From Caldilineaceae bacterium (GTDB lineage Bacteria > Chloroflexota > Anaerolineae > Caldilineales > Caldilineaceae): a DNA stretch of 64,000 nt. The notes under the pieces are model-generated. The model was not told where the DNA came from and did no database searches. It worked only from the letters and a program-made list of their open reading frames with translations. The translations under genes and the position numbers were made by a program. The stretch spans positions 806,001 to 870,000 of the forward strand of contig JADLDO010000028.1 of the NCBI GenBank assembly GCA_020846635.1, in the 5' to 3' direction. Below, piece after piece: positions 1 through 9,158 of this stretch. How positions within the stretch are numbered: position 1 is the first letter of the stretch; the number at the start of each line of letters is the position of its first letter.

Positions 1-40
1 CGCTTTGGTGCGTGGGCATGGTTGGCTCCAGTAGTGGTGT

Positions 41-68
41 GTAGGGACGCAATATATTGCGTCCCTAC
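41..68. repeat. 28-nt perfect palindrome
   Basis: The arm GTAGGGACGCAATA is followed directly by its exact reverse complement, with no loop. It lies in the non-coding left edge of the window, downstream of the minus-strand regulator gene. It has no T-run, so it is more likely a dispersed palindromic repeat than a terminator. Confidence 0.7.
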
Positions 69-90
69 CTGTATAATGTAAGTTGATAAA

Positions 91-129
91 CCCTCCCGGA
101 GGCTGGGGAGCCCTTTGGGCGCGGGAGGA
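91..129. repeat. Copy 1 of the CCCTCCCGGAGG palindromic element
   Basis: It begins CCCTCCCGGAGGCTGGGGAG and closes with GCGGGAGG. It belongs to the same family as the elements at 5304, 16430, 32679 and 44400. It lies just downstream of the stop of the 145-2691 gene, where it could end transcription, but the pairing is imperfect and there is no T-run. Confidence 0.6.
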
Positions 130-144
130 TGATATTCACTACGA

Positions 145-2691
145 TCAGGTGACAGCCTGGGCTAACGCCTCATCCAGCGAGAGTGCGGCTCCAGCCTTCC
201 ACGCAGCATCCCAAGCGGGCGGCTCTAGGAGAGCCTGGGCCAATTCGACAGTGCGATTGTAGTAGAGTCTCTCCTCGCTGGCCGCGCGGGGCATGCCGAT
301 CGCACGCCGCAACGCTTCGACAACCGCCAGCCAGCGCACCGCTTCCCTTGCTTCACCCTGCTCGGCAGCGACAGCCGCCAAGCCCTCAAAGGCAACGACC
401 ATGCCGCTTTTGAAGCTGATCTTTTGATAGAGGCGCAGGCAGGAGCACAGATAGGGCCTTGCCTCTTCCAATTGGCGACTGAGCAGATGGGCCATGCCCA
501 GATTGCGCAGCGACCAGCCCATCATCTGCAAATTGCCTTCGTCCTGCCCGATGGCAAGGGCTTCGTTGAAGTGTTGGAGGGCAGGAGCGTAGTTGCTTTG
601 CTCCAGGTGCGCCCAGCCTTGCAGGTTAATCGCAACTGCCATGATGTTGCTTCGCTCCTGGGTGCGGAAGATGGGGACCGCTTCATCGAGCAACTGCGTA
701 GCGCGGCCAAAGTCATCATTTTGCATCCGAGTACCGGCAAGCTGCATCAGGACAAGCGCCACAAACCAGGGTTCATCCAGGCAGCGATAGAGCGCCAGGC
801 TTTCGTCAAAGAGCGCTTCGGCTTTGGGGAAATCGGCCACGGTAGAGGCCAAGACGCCCATCTGAAAGAGTGCCCAGGCGATGTGCGGTTGGTCATCGAG
901 GCCGCGCCAAATGGCGAGTGCTTCCTCCAGATGGCTTTGGGCGACGGTATACTCGGCCATCGCGTGTTCGAGATCGCCCAGTTGGGTCAGCACCATCGCC
1001 AGCACTTGGGGCGGCGTGGTCGAGTCCGCTACGTCCAGCGCGCTGCGCAGCCATTCGCGCCCCTCATGCCAGGCATCGCCCATATACCAATATCGCCCCA
1101 AAGCCCCCACCAGCCGCAAACCGAGATCGGTCGCATTGCGTCCGCCCAGCGACCATTCCAGGGCCGCGCGCAAATTGCCTTGTTCACTGCGTAACTGCTT
1201 GAACCAGGCAGGTGGAACGGTGGCGTAATGGTGCGATTCCACCTTTTCGGCCATTGCCGTGAAATAGTCGATATGGCGGCGCGCCACCTCCTCCGCGTCG
1301 CCCATCTCCACCAGCTTGTCGCGCAAGTATTGGCGCAGCAACTCGTGGATCTCATAGCGCAAACCGCCCTCTTGTTGCGCTGTTTCTGCCAGTACTTGCA
1401 CCAATGATTTGTCGATTAACGCAGCCAGGCGGGGTAGCGTCGCACCCGCAACAGCTTGCGCGCCCTCGCGACGAAAGCCGCCGCGAAAGATTGATAGACG
1501 CGCCGCGGCCTTTTGTTCCTCTGGGGCGAGCAGTTTCCACGAATGTTCAAAGGCGGCACGCAGGCTGCGATGGCGCGCGGGCGCTCCCCGATCCGCCAGG
1601 GTGAGGAAATCCAGGCTGTGGGCGATTTCGGTGGCGATTTCTTCGGGCGTCAGTGCGCGCATCCACGCCGCGGCCAGTTCGATGCCCAATGGCATGCCAC
1701 TCAGCAAGTTGCAGAGGCGGACAATGGCCTTGCGGTTGCTGGGCGTCAGCGCAAAGGAAGGAGAAACCTGGCGCGCACGCTGTAGGAACAGGATGACGGC
1801 ATCGCTGGCAGCCACCTTGTCTATCTGTTGCGCGTCTGTCTCCTCCGTGTTGGGAACCAACAACCCACCCAGTTCAAAGATACATTCCCCACCCAAACGC
1901 AGCCGCTCGCGCGAGGTAATCAGGAGATAGACACCGGGGATGTGCTGCAAGATGTGGTCGATCAGAGAGGTGATCAAGTCGCCATCGAGGGCAAGCAGAT
2001 GCTCAAAATTATCCAAGACCAAGAGCAACGATTGGCCGGAGAGCAGCGCATCCAACTGGGCTGTACTGCTGCTGTCGCCCGCCAAAGTCGCATTCATGGC
2101 TCCCGCAATGGCTGAGGGCAGTTCGGTGCTGTGCGAGATAGAAACCAGCGGTACAAAGACCGCGCCGTTGGCAAAGCACTCATCCAGCGTGTGCGCCATA
2201 TGCAGCGCCAGCCGGGTTTTGCCGATGCCGCCGGGGCCAACCAGCGTGACCAGGCGGTTCCCTTCTTCCACCAACAAGTGGTGGAGTCTCGTCGCTTCGG
2301 GTTGGCGACCTACCAGCACCGTGGCGGGCAGGGGGATGCGTGCCGCGGGGGGTGTGGGCACAGAGACACTGGTGGGTTCGGCGCTTGGCAGAGATTGCAA
2401 TGGGCTGTTCTCTGCACCGTTCTCGTCACCGGCTGCGCTCAGCGAAGTGCGCGCCTGGCGGATGAAAAGGGCGCGCTGCTCGGCGGGGATTGCCAAGACC
2501 TCTGCTAACCGTTCTGCCATCTCCAGCGAGGGACGCCGTTTGCCGCTTTCAAAAAAACGGATCGTCTGGACAGAGCAATAGGCCAACTCGGCCAGGGCTT
2601 CCTGTGTGAGGTCCTGTTGCGCGCGCAGCCGCTTCAGCCAGCGGCTAAAAGGGAGGGATGAGACGTCATTCACTGGCGGGAATACCTTCAT
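145..2691 (-). CDS. XRE-family HTH / NB-ARC ATPase / TPR transcriptional regulator
   Basis: A large signal-responsive regulator of 848 residues. Residues about 15-70 form an XRE helix-turn-helix (LTQEALAELAYCSVQTIRFFE). A STAND/NB-ARC-type ATPase follows from about residue 120, with Walker A GPGGIGKTRLAL and Walker B LLLVLDNFEHL. The C-terminal half is a TPR-like solenoid that probably senses a ligand or partner. Proteins with this order usually keep the ATPase inactive until the TPR sensor is engaged, and then act as DNA-binding activators. The ATG at 2691 is preferred to the TTG at 2703 because GGA lies about 8 nt upstream. It stands alone and divergent from the cupin gene. The target genes cannot be told from the sequence. 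Confidence 0.85.
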   Translation of the reverse strand: MKVFPPVNDVSSLPFSRWLKRLRAQQDLTQEALAELAYCSVQTIRFFESGKRRPSLEMAERLAEVLAIPAEQRALFIRQARTSLSAAGDENGAENSPLQSLPSAEPTSVSVPTPPAARIPLPATVLVGRQPEATRLHHLLVEEGNRLVTLVGPGGIGKTRLALHMAHTLDECFANGAVFVPLVSISHSTELPSAIAGAMNATLAGDSSSTAQLDALLSGQSLLLVLDNFEHLLALDGDLITSLIDHILQHIPGVYLLITSRERLRLGGECIFELGGLLVPNTEETDAQQIDKVAASDAVILFLQRARQVSPSFALTPSNRKAIVRLCNLLSGMPLGIELAAAWMRALTPEEIATEIAHSLDFLTLADRGAPARHRSLRAAFEHSWKLLAPEEQKAAARLSIFRGGFRREGAQAVAGATLPRLAALIDKSLVQVLAETAQQEGGLRYEIHELLRQYLRDKLVEMGDAEEVARRHIDYFTAMAEKVESHHYATVPPAWFKQLRSEQGNLRAALEWSLGGRNATDLGLRLVGALGRYWYMGDAWHEGREWLRSALDVADSTTPPQVLAMVLTQLGDLEHAMAEYTVAQSHLEEALAIWRGLDDQPHIAWALFQMGVLASTVADFPKAEALFDESLALYRCLDEPWFVALVLMQLAGTRMQNDDFGRATQLLDEAVPIFRTQERSNIMAVAINLQGWAHLEQSNYAPALQHFNEALAIGQDEGNLQMMGWSLRNLGMAHLLSRQLEEARPYLCSCLRLYQKISFKSGMVVAFEGLAAVAAEQGEAREAVRWLAVVEALRRAIGMPRAASEERLYYNRTVELAQALLEPPAWDAAWKAGAALSLDEALAQAVT

Positions 2692-2971
2692 CTGATGATC
2701 CAAAAAGAGCCTTGAGCGGAATGTGGGTGCGACGGCGCAAACCCTGTTGGAATACGTCCAGCCAGAACGGTAGGAGACGCGCGATCTTGTGGCTCGCTTC
2801 TCCTATGAAATTGTACTTGGTTTGGTGTGGATAGGCTGCATTGTAGCACAGCATGTAACAGCTTTTGTAGTAGTTAGTTGCTGTTGTGCCTACGCTGCAT
2901 GTGATGAAATGGTGACCAGAACGAAAGCAAGTGTGAAGTCAGTCTACAGGGTCGCGGCTGAGGAGCAAATC

Positions 2972-3478
2972 ATGTTGGATTGGTCAGGAGATGGCGAAAC
3001 AAAGGGCGTGCAATCGAGCCAGGTACGCAATCCACAGGAGGGGAAACGTGTGACAACCGGCACGATGCAACTGACCCTCAAGGCATCAGGCGCAGAGACC
3101 GAAGGGCGCTTTGCACTGGTCGAAGTCACCGTTCCCCCCTACTTTGCGGGCATTTGGCCCCATCTCCACCAGCAGACGACCGAGGCCATCTACCTCACGC
3201 AGGGGCTGTTGGCAGTGACACTTGGCGAGGAGACGATGGTGGTGCGTCAAGGCAGTTTTATCCTGGTGCAGCCTCACCAGGTGCATCGTTTTTGGAATCC
3301 CACCGCAAACCCGACGACCTTTCTCGCCTTTTTTATGCCCGCAGGCGCAGAGGAGTTTTTCGAGGCATTGGCAGGGATGGAGCTGGCAGGGGAGAAGCGG
3401 CTTCCGAGCGATCTGGCTGAACTCTTGGAGCTAGGCCGGAAGTATGACCACTTTCCGGCTTCGCAAGAGCCATCCTGA
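2972..3478 (+). CDS. Cupin-domain protein
   Basis: A 168-residue single-domain cupin. The first metal-binding motif is visible as HLHQQTTEAIYLTQG (H-x-H, E), and the second half carries HQVHRFWNP. Cupins of this length are usually small metal-dependent enzymes or ligand-binding proteins; the substrate is unknown. The start is the ATG at 2972 because GAGGAGC lies a few bases upstream; the frame is open further upstream but encodes an unconvincing hydrophobic, Cys-rich stretch there. The gene is divergent from the XRE-TPR regulator, which may control it (inference from position only). Confidence 0.7.
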   Translation: MLDWSGDGETKGVQSSQVRNPQEGKRVTTGTMQLTLKASGAETEGRFALVEVTVPPYFAGIWPHLHQQTTEAIYLTQGLLAVTLGEETMVVRQGSFILVQPHQVHRFWNPTANPTTFLAFFMPAGAEEFFEALAGMELAGEKRLPSDLAELLELGRKYDHFPASQEPS

Positions 3479-3563
3479 GCGTTAACAAGGCCAAATGATT
3501 TACTTTGCAGTGTACTGAAGCAGTAGGGAATTTAAGCAATCCATTCGGAAAGGCAAGTTGAGT

Positions 3564-5285
3564 ATGTATATCCTACCCTCTGGCATGATCTGGCAGCGTT
3601 CAATGTCCCGCTTGATGTTGGCGGCAATTGCTCTTTGCACAGCGCTTTCGTTGATCAGTTGCCTGTGGAGCGGCGGTCAAAGCGCGCCTTCTCTGCCACG
3701 GTTGATGCAGGTTCGGCCCGGTTCTGCGTACGAGAACCGCGAGCGTGACCATCGCGCCTACATGGCCGCGACCCTCGCCCAGAAGCCATTGGCAGACCCA
3801 ACGCTGCTCTATAGCTCCTATCTTGGTGGTGATGGTGTTGATAAGGGCCAGGATGTTGCGGTGGATGCATCCGGGAACATCTATATTATCGGTCAAACGT
3901 TTTCCGATACATTGTTCGGCAGCGATATTGAGCGGCTGGGCTATTCGGATATCTTCGTTGCCAAGTTTGATCCAACAGGCCAGGAACTGCTCTATTCGGT
4001 GCTGATCGGCGGCAAGGATTCGGATTATCCGCTGTCGATTGATGTGGATGCAAAGGGCAACGTCTATGGCACTGGCTATGTCTCGGATGAGACCTTCCCC
4101 ACTAAAAACGCGCGTTGGCTTACCCCTCCAGAAAACACCAACAGCGTGGTCTTTAAGCTGGACGGCAATGGCGCAATTGTCTACAGCACCTATCTGCCGC
4201 TGGATGTTTTCTACAGCAAGCACAACTTGGTGGTGGATGAAGCGGGCAACGCCTATGTGGCGGGAACCTATCCGTGGGTTATCGAAGGGGAAACGTACTG
4301 GCGCGACCAACTGGGCCTGGTGAAGCTCGACCCCACCGGCTCCCAAGTTCTGCTCGACCGTATGATCGGGGGGACCGGCACAGACCGAGCCACCGCGATT
4401 GCGCTGGATGAGAGTGGCAATATCTATTTGACCGGGACGACCTCTGAGGGGGACGGCTTTCCTGTGACTGCCAATGCCCATCAGCCGCAGTGTGGCGATC
4501 TGATCCATGACCCGGACAGCTACTGCTATTTGGATGGTGTCATCGTGGTGCTGAATCCCGCGGGCGAGGTCACATATGCCAGCTATCATGGCGGCAGCTT
4601 CACCGACAGCCCTGTCGCCATTGCCGCGGATGGCAAGGGCAATGTGGTGATTGCGGGCGATACAGCCTCCGGCAAATTCCCCTTTGTCAATGCCATCCAG
4701 GAGACATGCCCAATCGCCTCCTATTCTGATGACTGCGGCTCCAATCGCCCCTTTATCAGCGCGATCCATATCAATGCCGACAAAGCTACATTGACCTACA
4801 GCACCTATTTTGGTTCGACCGAAACCAACAGCGCCAACGTCGTCCTGGCTGCCACGATGGACAGCGCGGGGAATACCTATGTAACTGGCTATACCAGCGG
4901 CAAGAAGTTCCAGTTGATGAATCCGCTGCAAGACGAACTGCACGAAAGCTTCTGCTATACTTTCAGCTCCGAGCGTTACTGTTTTGATGCCTTCATCACC
5001 AAGTTCTCGCCCACGGGAGAATTGTTGATGGGAACCTATCTGGGCGCATCCTTTGATGAATATCTCTACGGAATTCGGGTGGACGACGAGGGAACCATCT
5101 ATCTCACAGGCACAACCGAGGCAGATGACTTTCCCACCACCGACAACGCCTATGAGCCTTCCAATCTATTGGGTGATGATGCATTCCTGGTGAAGATCGG
5201 CACAGCAAGTGGCGGCGGCAATACACCCCCTCCTCCCCCGCCCGCAGGCACGCATCAACTCCTGCTGCCCGCGCTGCTGCGCTGA
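3564..5285 (+). CDS. Secreted SBBP-repeat beta-propeller lipoprotein
   Basis: A 573-residue exported protein. The N-terminus has a hydrophobic segment ending in a lipobox (SLISC, Cys about 33), so it is probably a lipoprotein. The body holds about seven SBBP-type repeats of 55-75 residues, each with a YSxYLGG-like strand followed by (V/A)DxxGNxYxxG, consistent with one seven-bladed propeller. A PPPPPP linker and a short hydrophobic tail (HQLLLPALLR) end the protein. Such a tail resembles the C-terminus of the beta-helix protein at 57767-61396 (see findings). The ATG at 3564 has GGAAAGG about 10 nt upstream; a TTG at 3558 is also in frame. It probably binds surface ligands; no enzymatic motif is seen. 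Confidence 0.8.
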   Translation: MYILPSGMIWQRSMSRLMLAAIALCTALSLISCLWSGGQSAPSLPRLMQVRPGSAYENRERDHRAYMAATLAQKPLADPTLLYSSYLGGDGVDKGQDVAVDASGNIYIIGQTFSDTLFGSDIERLGYSDIFVAKFDPTGQELLYSVLIGGKDSDYPLSIDVDAKGNVYGTGYVSDETFPTKNARWLTPPENTNSVVFKLDGNGAIVYSTYLPLDVFYSKHNLVVDEAGNAYVAGTYPWVIEGETYWRDQLGLVKLDPTGSQVLLDRMIGGTGTDRATAIALDESGNIYLTGTTSEGDGFPVTANAHQPQCGDLIHDPDSYCYLDGVIVVLNPAGEVTYASYHGGSFTDSPVAIAADGKGNVVIAGDTASGKFPFVNAIQETCPIASYSDDCGSNRPFISAIHINADKATLTYSTYFGSTETNSANVVLAATMDSAGNTYVTGYTSGKKFQLMNPLQDELHESFCYTFSSERYCFDAFITKFSPTGELLMGTYLGASFDEYLYGIRVDDEGTIYLTGTTEADDFPTTDNAYEPSNLLGDDAFLVKIGTASGGGNTPPPPPPAGTHQLLLPALLR

Positions 5286-5303
5286 TGTAGCGGAAATTCT
5301 AGG

Positions 5304-5347
5304 ATCCTCCCGGAGGCTTGGCTCCCCAGCCTCCGGGAGGATTTTTT
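5304..5347 (+). terminator. Intrinsic terminator (copy 2 of the CCCTCCCGGAGG element)
   Basis: A perfect 15-bp stem (ATCCTCCCGGAGGCT and its complement) with a 9-nt loop is followed by TTTTTT at 5342-5347. It lies between the convergent SBBP and ADC-like genes and ends the SBBP transcript. This copy shows that the dispersed element can work as a terminator. Confidence 0.85.
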
Positions 5348-5359
5348 GTGGATAGATGC

Positions 5360-6196
5360 CTATGCCGGCTCCTGATAGACGAACTTAAAGCCCGCCATGT
5401 GTTGGACAAACTCCGGCTGAAAATCAAGCGTCGCATAGGGAACTGCGTCGAGCCGCAACAGGTCGTGCTTTGGATCGAAGTAGCGCACGCGGTTGGCGGC
5501 ATTGCTGGTATAGGCCATCGCCGTACCATTGTGGAGGAGTTTGACGCCGAGTGGATTGACAATTTTCATCTCTACCCACGGCTGGCGGCTAATACGAAGG
5601 GCGCGCCCCAGTCCCATTTGGCCGAGCAGGCCAAAGGTCGCACCCACTGATGCCTGCGTGGGCTTCGATAGCTTGCTCTCGAGCAGAGGCGCGCCGCGCT
5701 CCGCATCTTTGACTGTGCTGCTCAACGCTTGCGCGGTGCAGTGCATGGTGCTGTCGGAAAGGCGCGCGTCGAGGCTAAGCAGCTCACGATTATAGGCGAC
5801 TACGACCGGCGTGTTGTTCCAAAGTCCGTGGCACAGCATCTGCATGTCGGGCCGGGTCAGCATAGCCGCTAACAGCCCTAGCCGGTGTGCGCTGACGGGC
5901 TCCAGCTCTCCGCTTGCCACAAAGATCGATAGCTGCAATTCGTGGTGCGGCCCCAGGCTGGCTTGTGTAAAATCGCATAGCCAAATGCCCATGAGTGCCC
6001 GTCCCGCCTCATTCTGCACTGGCTGTACTTCTTCATTCGCCAACAACTGCCGCACCTTCGCCAGATCTGCCGTACCGCCAATGAAAGCACCATAGCCATC
6101 GTAAATCTGATAGGGCAGGGGTACTTCGCCGGTGCTGATCTGGGCTGTGCCGCTTAATGGGTACGTTTGGAAGAGGGGGTGGTTTGGAGTGGTCAT
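5360..6196 (-). CDS. Acetoacetate decarboxylase-like fold protein (tentative)
   Basis: A 278-residue soluble protein. GRALMGIWLCDFTQASLGPH near residue 65 and the QHMAGFKFVYQEP ending resemble the acetoacetate-decarboxylase superfamily, whose members include decarboxylases and aldolase- or dehydratase-like enzymes with a Schiff-base lysine. I cannot point to the catalytic lysine with confidence. It begins 10 bp after the stop of the upstream HpcH/HpaI aldolase gene and is almost certainly co-transcribed with it, so it probably acts in the same keto-acid pathway. It could also be an unrelated family. Confidence 0.4.
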   Translation of the reverse strand: MTTPNHPLFQTYPLSGTAQISTGEVPLPYQIYDGYGAFIGGTADLAKVRQLLANEEVQPVQNEAGRALMGIWLCDFTQASLGPHHELQLSIFVASGELEPVSAHRLGLLAAMLTRPDMQMLCHGLWNNTPVVVAYNRELLSLDARLSDSTMHCTAQALSSTVKDAERGAPLLESKLSKPTQASVGATFGLLGQMGLGRALRISRQPWVEMKIVNPLGVKLLHNGTAMAYTSNAANRVRYFDPKHDLLRLDAVPYATLDFQPEFVQHMAGFKFVYQEPA

Positions 6197-6206
6197 GGTC
6201 TAGGGG

Positions 6207-7088
6207 CTAGACCTGCATTGTGCGGCGCGTATGGGCGCGGCCAATTTGGGCGGTATCCTCGCGATGACCGGCAATGATGCGCGCGCCATTGTCAATGTTG
6301 ATAATCACATCGTCCGGCCCCGAACTCTCTAGAAATGCAATCCCGTTGGCGATGCAGGCGGCGCGCACGCGGTGGCGTATCTCTTGTATTTCGAGCGGGA
6401 AGGGGCGCGGCACATGAAAATAACCCAATGAGAGGCTGAGGTCGCCCGGCCCCATCTCGGCAAAACCAAGACCCGGCACGCTCAGAATCTCCTCGATGTG
6501 CGGGATGGCCGCGGCGGATTCGATCTTTACGCCCAGCAGCAGTTCACCATCGGGATTGAGCGGCCACGGATCGGCCACACGCAAATAACCGTCACGATCC
6601 ACGCCCCACACGGGCGCGGCAGAGGGCTCGGAGCCGACGCCGCGTGTCCCTTGCCCCAATCCTTCGCCTACACCAATGCGGTTGATGGGATAACGGCACG
6701 CCTCCACAAAGGAGCGTACGGCATCGGCGGATTCAGCTTGGCAGAGCAAAATGCCATGCACGCCGCGCGCCAAGATTTGGCGAAACTGCCAGGCGTTATA
6801 GCGAACGATCTCGCCCGACGTGCCTTCCACCGGCGCTTCGACAATCACGGTGGGGGTGCGATGACCGCTGCGCGTTGGCCCACCATCCACCAGTCCCGCC
6901 ATATAGGCATCGAGTCCCGCCATGTTGAATGCGCCATGCTCCATGCCCACGTTGATGTAGTCCGCCCAAGTGCCCGCGTCGTCAATGCCTTGCTCATAGG
7001 TGAGAATATGGCCGGTATGCCCACCCATGTAGTAAATGGGCTGGTCTTGGGCGAGAAGTTCAATGGCGCGATTGATGCGTGGGGACAT
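6207..7088 (-). CDS. HpcH/HpaI-type aldolase
   Basis: A 293-residue class II, metal-dependent aldolase of the HpcH/HpaI/citrate-lyase-beta family. These enzymes cleave 2-keto-3-deoxy acids to pyruvate (or a related keto acid) and an aldehyde. Metal-site segments are visible: LLGVKIESAAAIPH (Glu) and FAEMGPGDLSLSLGY (Asp). It is clearly paralogous to the protein at 46057-46947; both carry RVADPWPLNP, GELLLG and similar C-termini. The start has GAGGGAG upstream. It is first in a two-gene operon with the ADC-like gene. With the dehydrogenases and enolase-superfamily dehydratase next door it suggests a sugar-acid degradation route. Confidence 0.8.
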   Translation of the reverse strand: MSPRINRAIELLAQDQPIYYMGGHTGHILTYEQGIDDAGTWADYINVGMEHGAFNMAGLDAYMAGLVDGGPTRSGHRTPTVIVEAPVEGTSGEIVRYNAWQFRQILARGVHGILLCQAESADAVRSFVEACRYPINRIGVGEGLGQGTRGVGSEPSAAPVWGVDRDGYLRVADPWPLNPDGELLLGVKIESAAAIPHIEEILSVPGLGFAEMGPGDLSLSLGYFHVPRPFPLEIQEIRHRVRAACIANGIAFLESSGPDDVIINIDNGARIIAGHREDTAQIGRAHTRRTMQV

Positions 7089-7140
7089 TTTGGCACACTC
7101 CCTCGTTTGATGGTATGGGAATCGCTAGAGATTGGCAGGT

Positions 7141-7596
7141 TTATGCCTGAGGAACGTTTTCCGGTCGATCAATCCGTGTGAGCCAGGGCACTCGGTCAAA
7201 GTCGCGATCAAAGCTAGCAATATAGGGAATCGCGAGTTCACGACAGGCTAAGGCAATGAGTGCATCGTGGAAGTTTAGCTCCCCATTATGTTCGCGTACA
7301 AATGCCAGAATTTCTGGATACAGCCGTTGCATCTCTGAGGAGATCCAAGTAATACGCCCCATTGGGGCGACATGTTCTAGCCGCTCAAATATATTACCCA
7401 GTTGAGATACCCGCCTCTGTTCATGCAATCGCCGCGTAAGGATACTGATTGTCTCATTAGCCACAACATCCATGATAACAAATTCTGCCCTTACGGTTAA
7501 TAGCGCGTCATTTAAGGCAACTGCCGACGAATGCCATTTATCATGTGTGTCTATATATGCTGCGAGTACTACAGTATCAAGCACAACTCTACTCAT
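7141..7596 (-). CDS. PIN-domain toxin (VapC-like)
   Basis: A 151-residue PIN-domain ribonuclease. The acidic active site is recognisable as D7 (VVLDTVVLAAY), E48 (VVANETIS), D111 (NFHDALIAL) and D130 or D132 (ASFDRDFD). It would cleave RNA until bound by its antitoxin. The start at 7596 overlaps the stop of the antitoxin gene by 8 bp (ATGAGTAG), the usual coupling of type II pairs. The upstream in-frame ATG codons lie inside the antitoxin gene. Confidence 0.85.
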   Translation of the reverse strand: MSRVVLDTVVLAAYIDTHDKWHSSAVALNDALLTVRAEFVIMDVVANETISILTRRLHEQRRVSQLGNIFERLEHVAPMGRITWISSEMQRLYPEILAFVREHNGELNFHDALIALACRELAIPYIASFDRDFDRVPWLTRIDRPENVPQA

Positions 7597-7807
7597 CGTA
7601 GATGTGTTCGCTTTCAACAAGCGCATCACCGCCCACAGAGATAATGCCTTTGAGTTCTAGGAGAGCATCCGCAGGTATTGTTACAACCTGTGGTCTTTGT
7701 TTCTTGTCGACTTGTTGAAGGATTTGACGGCGCCGCTCAGGAGAAAGTTGCTGCAGGGCCTCGATCAATGCTTCTTCCGGTATTTGCACAGTAATTGGGG
7801 TAGACAT
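7589..7807 (-). CDS. Antitoxin partner of the PIN toxin
   Basis: A 72-residue protein encoded directly upstream of the PIN toxin and overlapping it by 8 bp. The first half is amphipathic (IPEEALIEALQQLSPERRRQILQQV); the second half, ending in HIYDE, is the likely toxin-binding tail. It does not obviously match a standard VapB AbrB or RHH domain, so the call rests on gene order, size and overlap. It probably neutralises the toxin and represses the operon. Confidence 0.7.
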   Translation of the reverse strand: MSTPITVQIPEEALIEALQQLSPERRRQILQQVDKKQRPQVVTIPADALLELKGIISVGGDALVESEHIYDE

Positions 7808-8053
7808 AGGTTAGATTGCCTCCGTATTGTCACTAAGCCGAATGGCCCACATATAGCACCATCACTATAGCATGAATTGGCGATCTCTACGACTATGAAC
7901 CAAACCCCTCATCAGCCATCGTAGATTTTGTCGCCATCTGCCCCTCGCTAGATTTTCGTTCTGCCAAGACTCAAGTATGATCAGTGCATTGTCTTTGCAG
8001 TTCCCTTGTTTATGCTCCACCCCACTAAAGACCTAGAAATATCGAGGAAGATC

Positions 8054-9067
8054 ATGAATCGACCACCAGAGACCTTTGTTCAGGTGCAGGAAGAACGCCT
8101 TTTGGCCTTTGCCATTGCTTGTTTTGAAAAGGCCGGTCTCGACCACCACCACGCCAGCACCATCAGCCGCTTGCTCGTCAACTCTGACCTGCGCGGTGTG
8201 CGCAGCCACGGCACGCGCACCGTAAATCATTATTGCAAGGCGCTGGAAGAAGGCAAGCTGAACAACAAGCCCAACATTCGCCAAGTGCATGAGACACCCA
8301 CCGCGGTGGTTATCGACGGTGATGGCACATTGGGCTATCTGCCGATGGTGATGGCGACGCAGGGGGCCATTGCCAAAGCGAAGGAAGTGGGCATTGGTAT
8401 GGGGCTGGTGCGCCATATCGGCCATTATGGTTCGGCGGGACACTATGCGCGCATGTGTATGGAGGAAGGCTGTATTGGCTTCTCTGTGCAGGGCCATCGC
8501 GACCAGGGACGCTATGGCAATGATGGCGGTGGCCCCAACCCGGATGCCCAACTGGGTTACTTTGGCAACCCGCCGATCTGTTTCGCCATCCCCGGTGAGG
8601 AGGAGCCGCCGGTGGTGCTGGATGCGGCGACCTGCATCCTGGCCGATTACCAGCGCGGCCCCGAATATGAGGCGCTCTTTTCGATGATCCCTGCTGCCTT
8701 CTTTAAGAGCATTGGCTATGGCGCAGTGGCAGGGCTGATGGGTGGTGGGCTGACAGGCTTTACACTTTCGGATGAAATCCGCACGAAATATCCTCCGGCG
8801 CGGCAAGGAGGCATGATCCTCGCCATCCATATCGGTTCGGTTGTGCCGGAGGATGTTTTCCGCGCCGAGACAGACCGCATGGCGCGCGATATTCGCGAGA
8901 CGTATACCCCCATGCCAGGGACTGATCGGGCGCTGCTGCCGGGGGCGATTGAGGAAGAGCGCTTCGCCTATCACCGCGCCAATGGCATCCGCTATGGCGA
9001 GATGGAACAGACGGCGACGCGCGCGGCCAGTGAGCGTCTTGGCGTGCCGCTGCCCTGGGACGAATAG
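8054..9067 (+). CDS. Malate/L-lactate dehydrogenase-2 family (Ldh_2) oxidoreductase
   Basis: A 337-residue NAD(P)-dependent 2-hydroxyacid or imine dehydrogenase of the Ldh_2 family (YlbC, ureidoglycolate dehydrogenase, delta1-piperideine-2-carboxylate reductase type). The N-terminal signature NSDLRGVRSHG is present, followed by VVIDGDGTLGY and a GHYGSAGHYA segment. The start at 8054 has GAGGAAG 4-10 nt upstream. The gene sits alone on the plus strand and convergent with the SDR-dehydratase operon, but the setting suggests it oxidises or reduces a pathway 2-keto/hydroxy acid. The substrate cannot be assigned. Confidence 0.8.
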   Translation: MNRPPETFVQVQEERLLAFAIACFEKAGLDHHHASTISRLLVNSDLRGVRSHGTRTVNHYCKALEEGKLNNKPNIRQVHETPTAVVIDGDGTLGYLPMVMATQGAIAKAKEVGIGMGLVRHIGHYGSAGHYARMCMEEGCIGFSVQGHRDQGRYGNDGGGPNPDAQLGYFGNPPICFAIPGEEEPPVVLDAATCILADYQRGPEYEALFSMIPAAFFKSIGYGAVAGLMGGGLTGFTLSDEIRTKYPPARQGGMILAIHIGSVVPEDVFRAETDRMARDIRETYTPMPGTDRALLPGAIEEERFAYHRANGIRYGEMEQTATRAASERLGVPLPWDE

Positions 9068-9080
9068 AGAAGACTGTCTC

Positions 9081-9136
9081 GCGCGGAGACGCAGAGGCGC
9101 AGAGAGGAAACTTCTAGATCCTCTGCGTCTCCGCGC
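9081..9136. repeat. GCGCGGAGACGCAGAGG inverted repeat, possible bidirectional terminator
   Basis: A perfect 17-bp stem, GCGCGGAGACGCAGAGG at 9081-9097 and its complement at 9120-9136, encloses a 22-nt loop between two convergent genes. Related elements occur at 52466-52545 and, in part, near 39800. There is no T-run. Confidence 0.7.
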
Positions 9137-9158
9137 CTCTGGGCGAGATATTGGCTGG

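Noticed and set aside
3600..4943. Long antisense open frame (about 447 codons) opposite the SBBP gene
   Set aside because: The plus strand has a clear signal peptide and repeats; the opposite frame is low-complexity, His/Arg/Ile-rich and has no recognisable motif.
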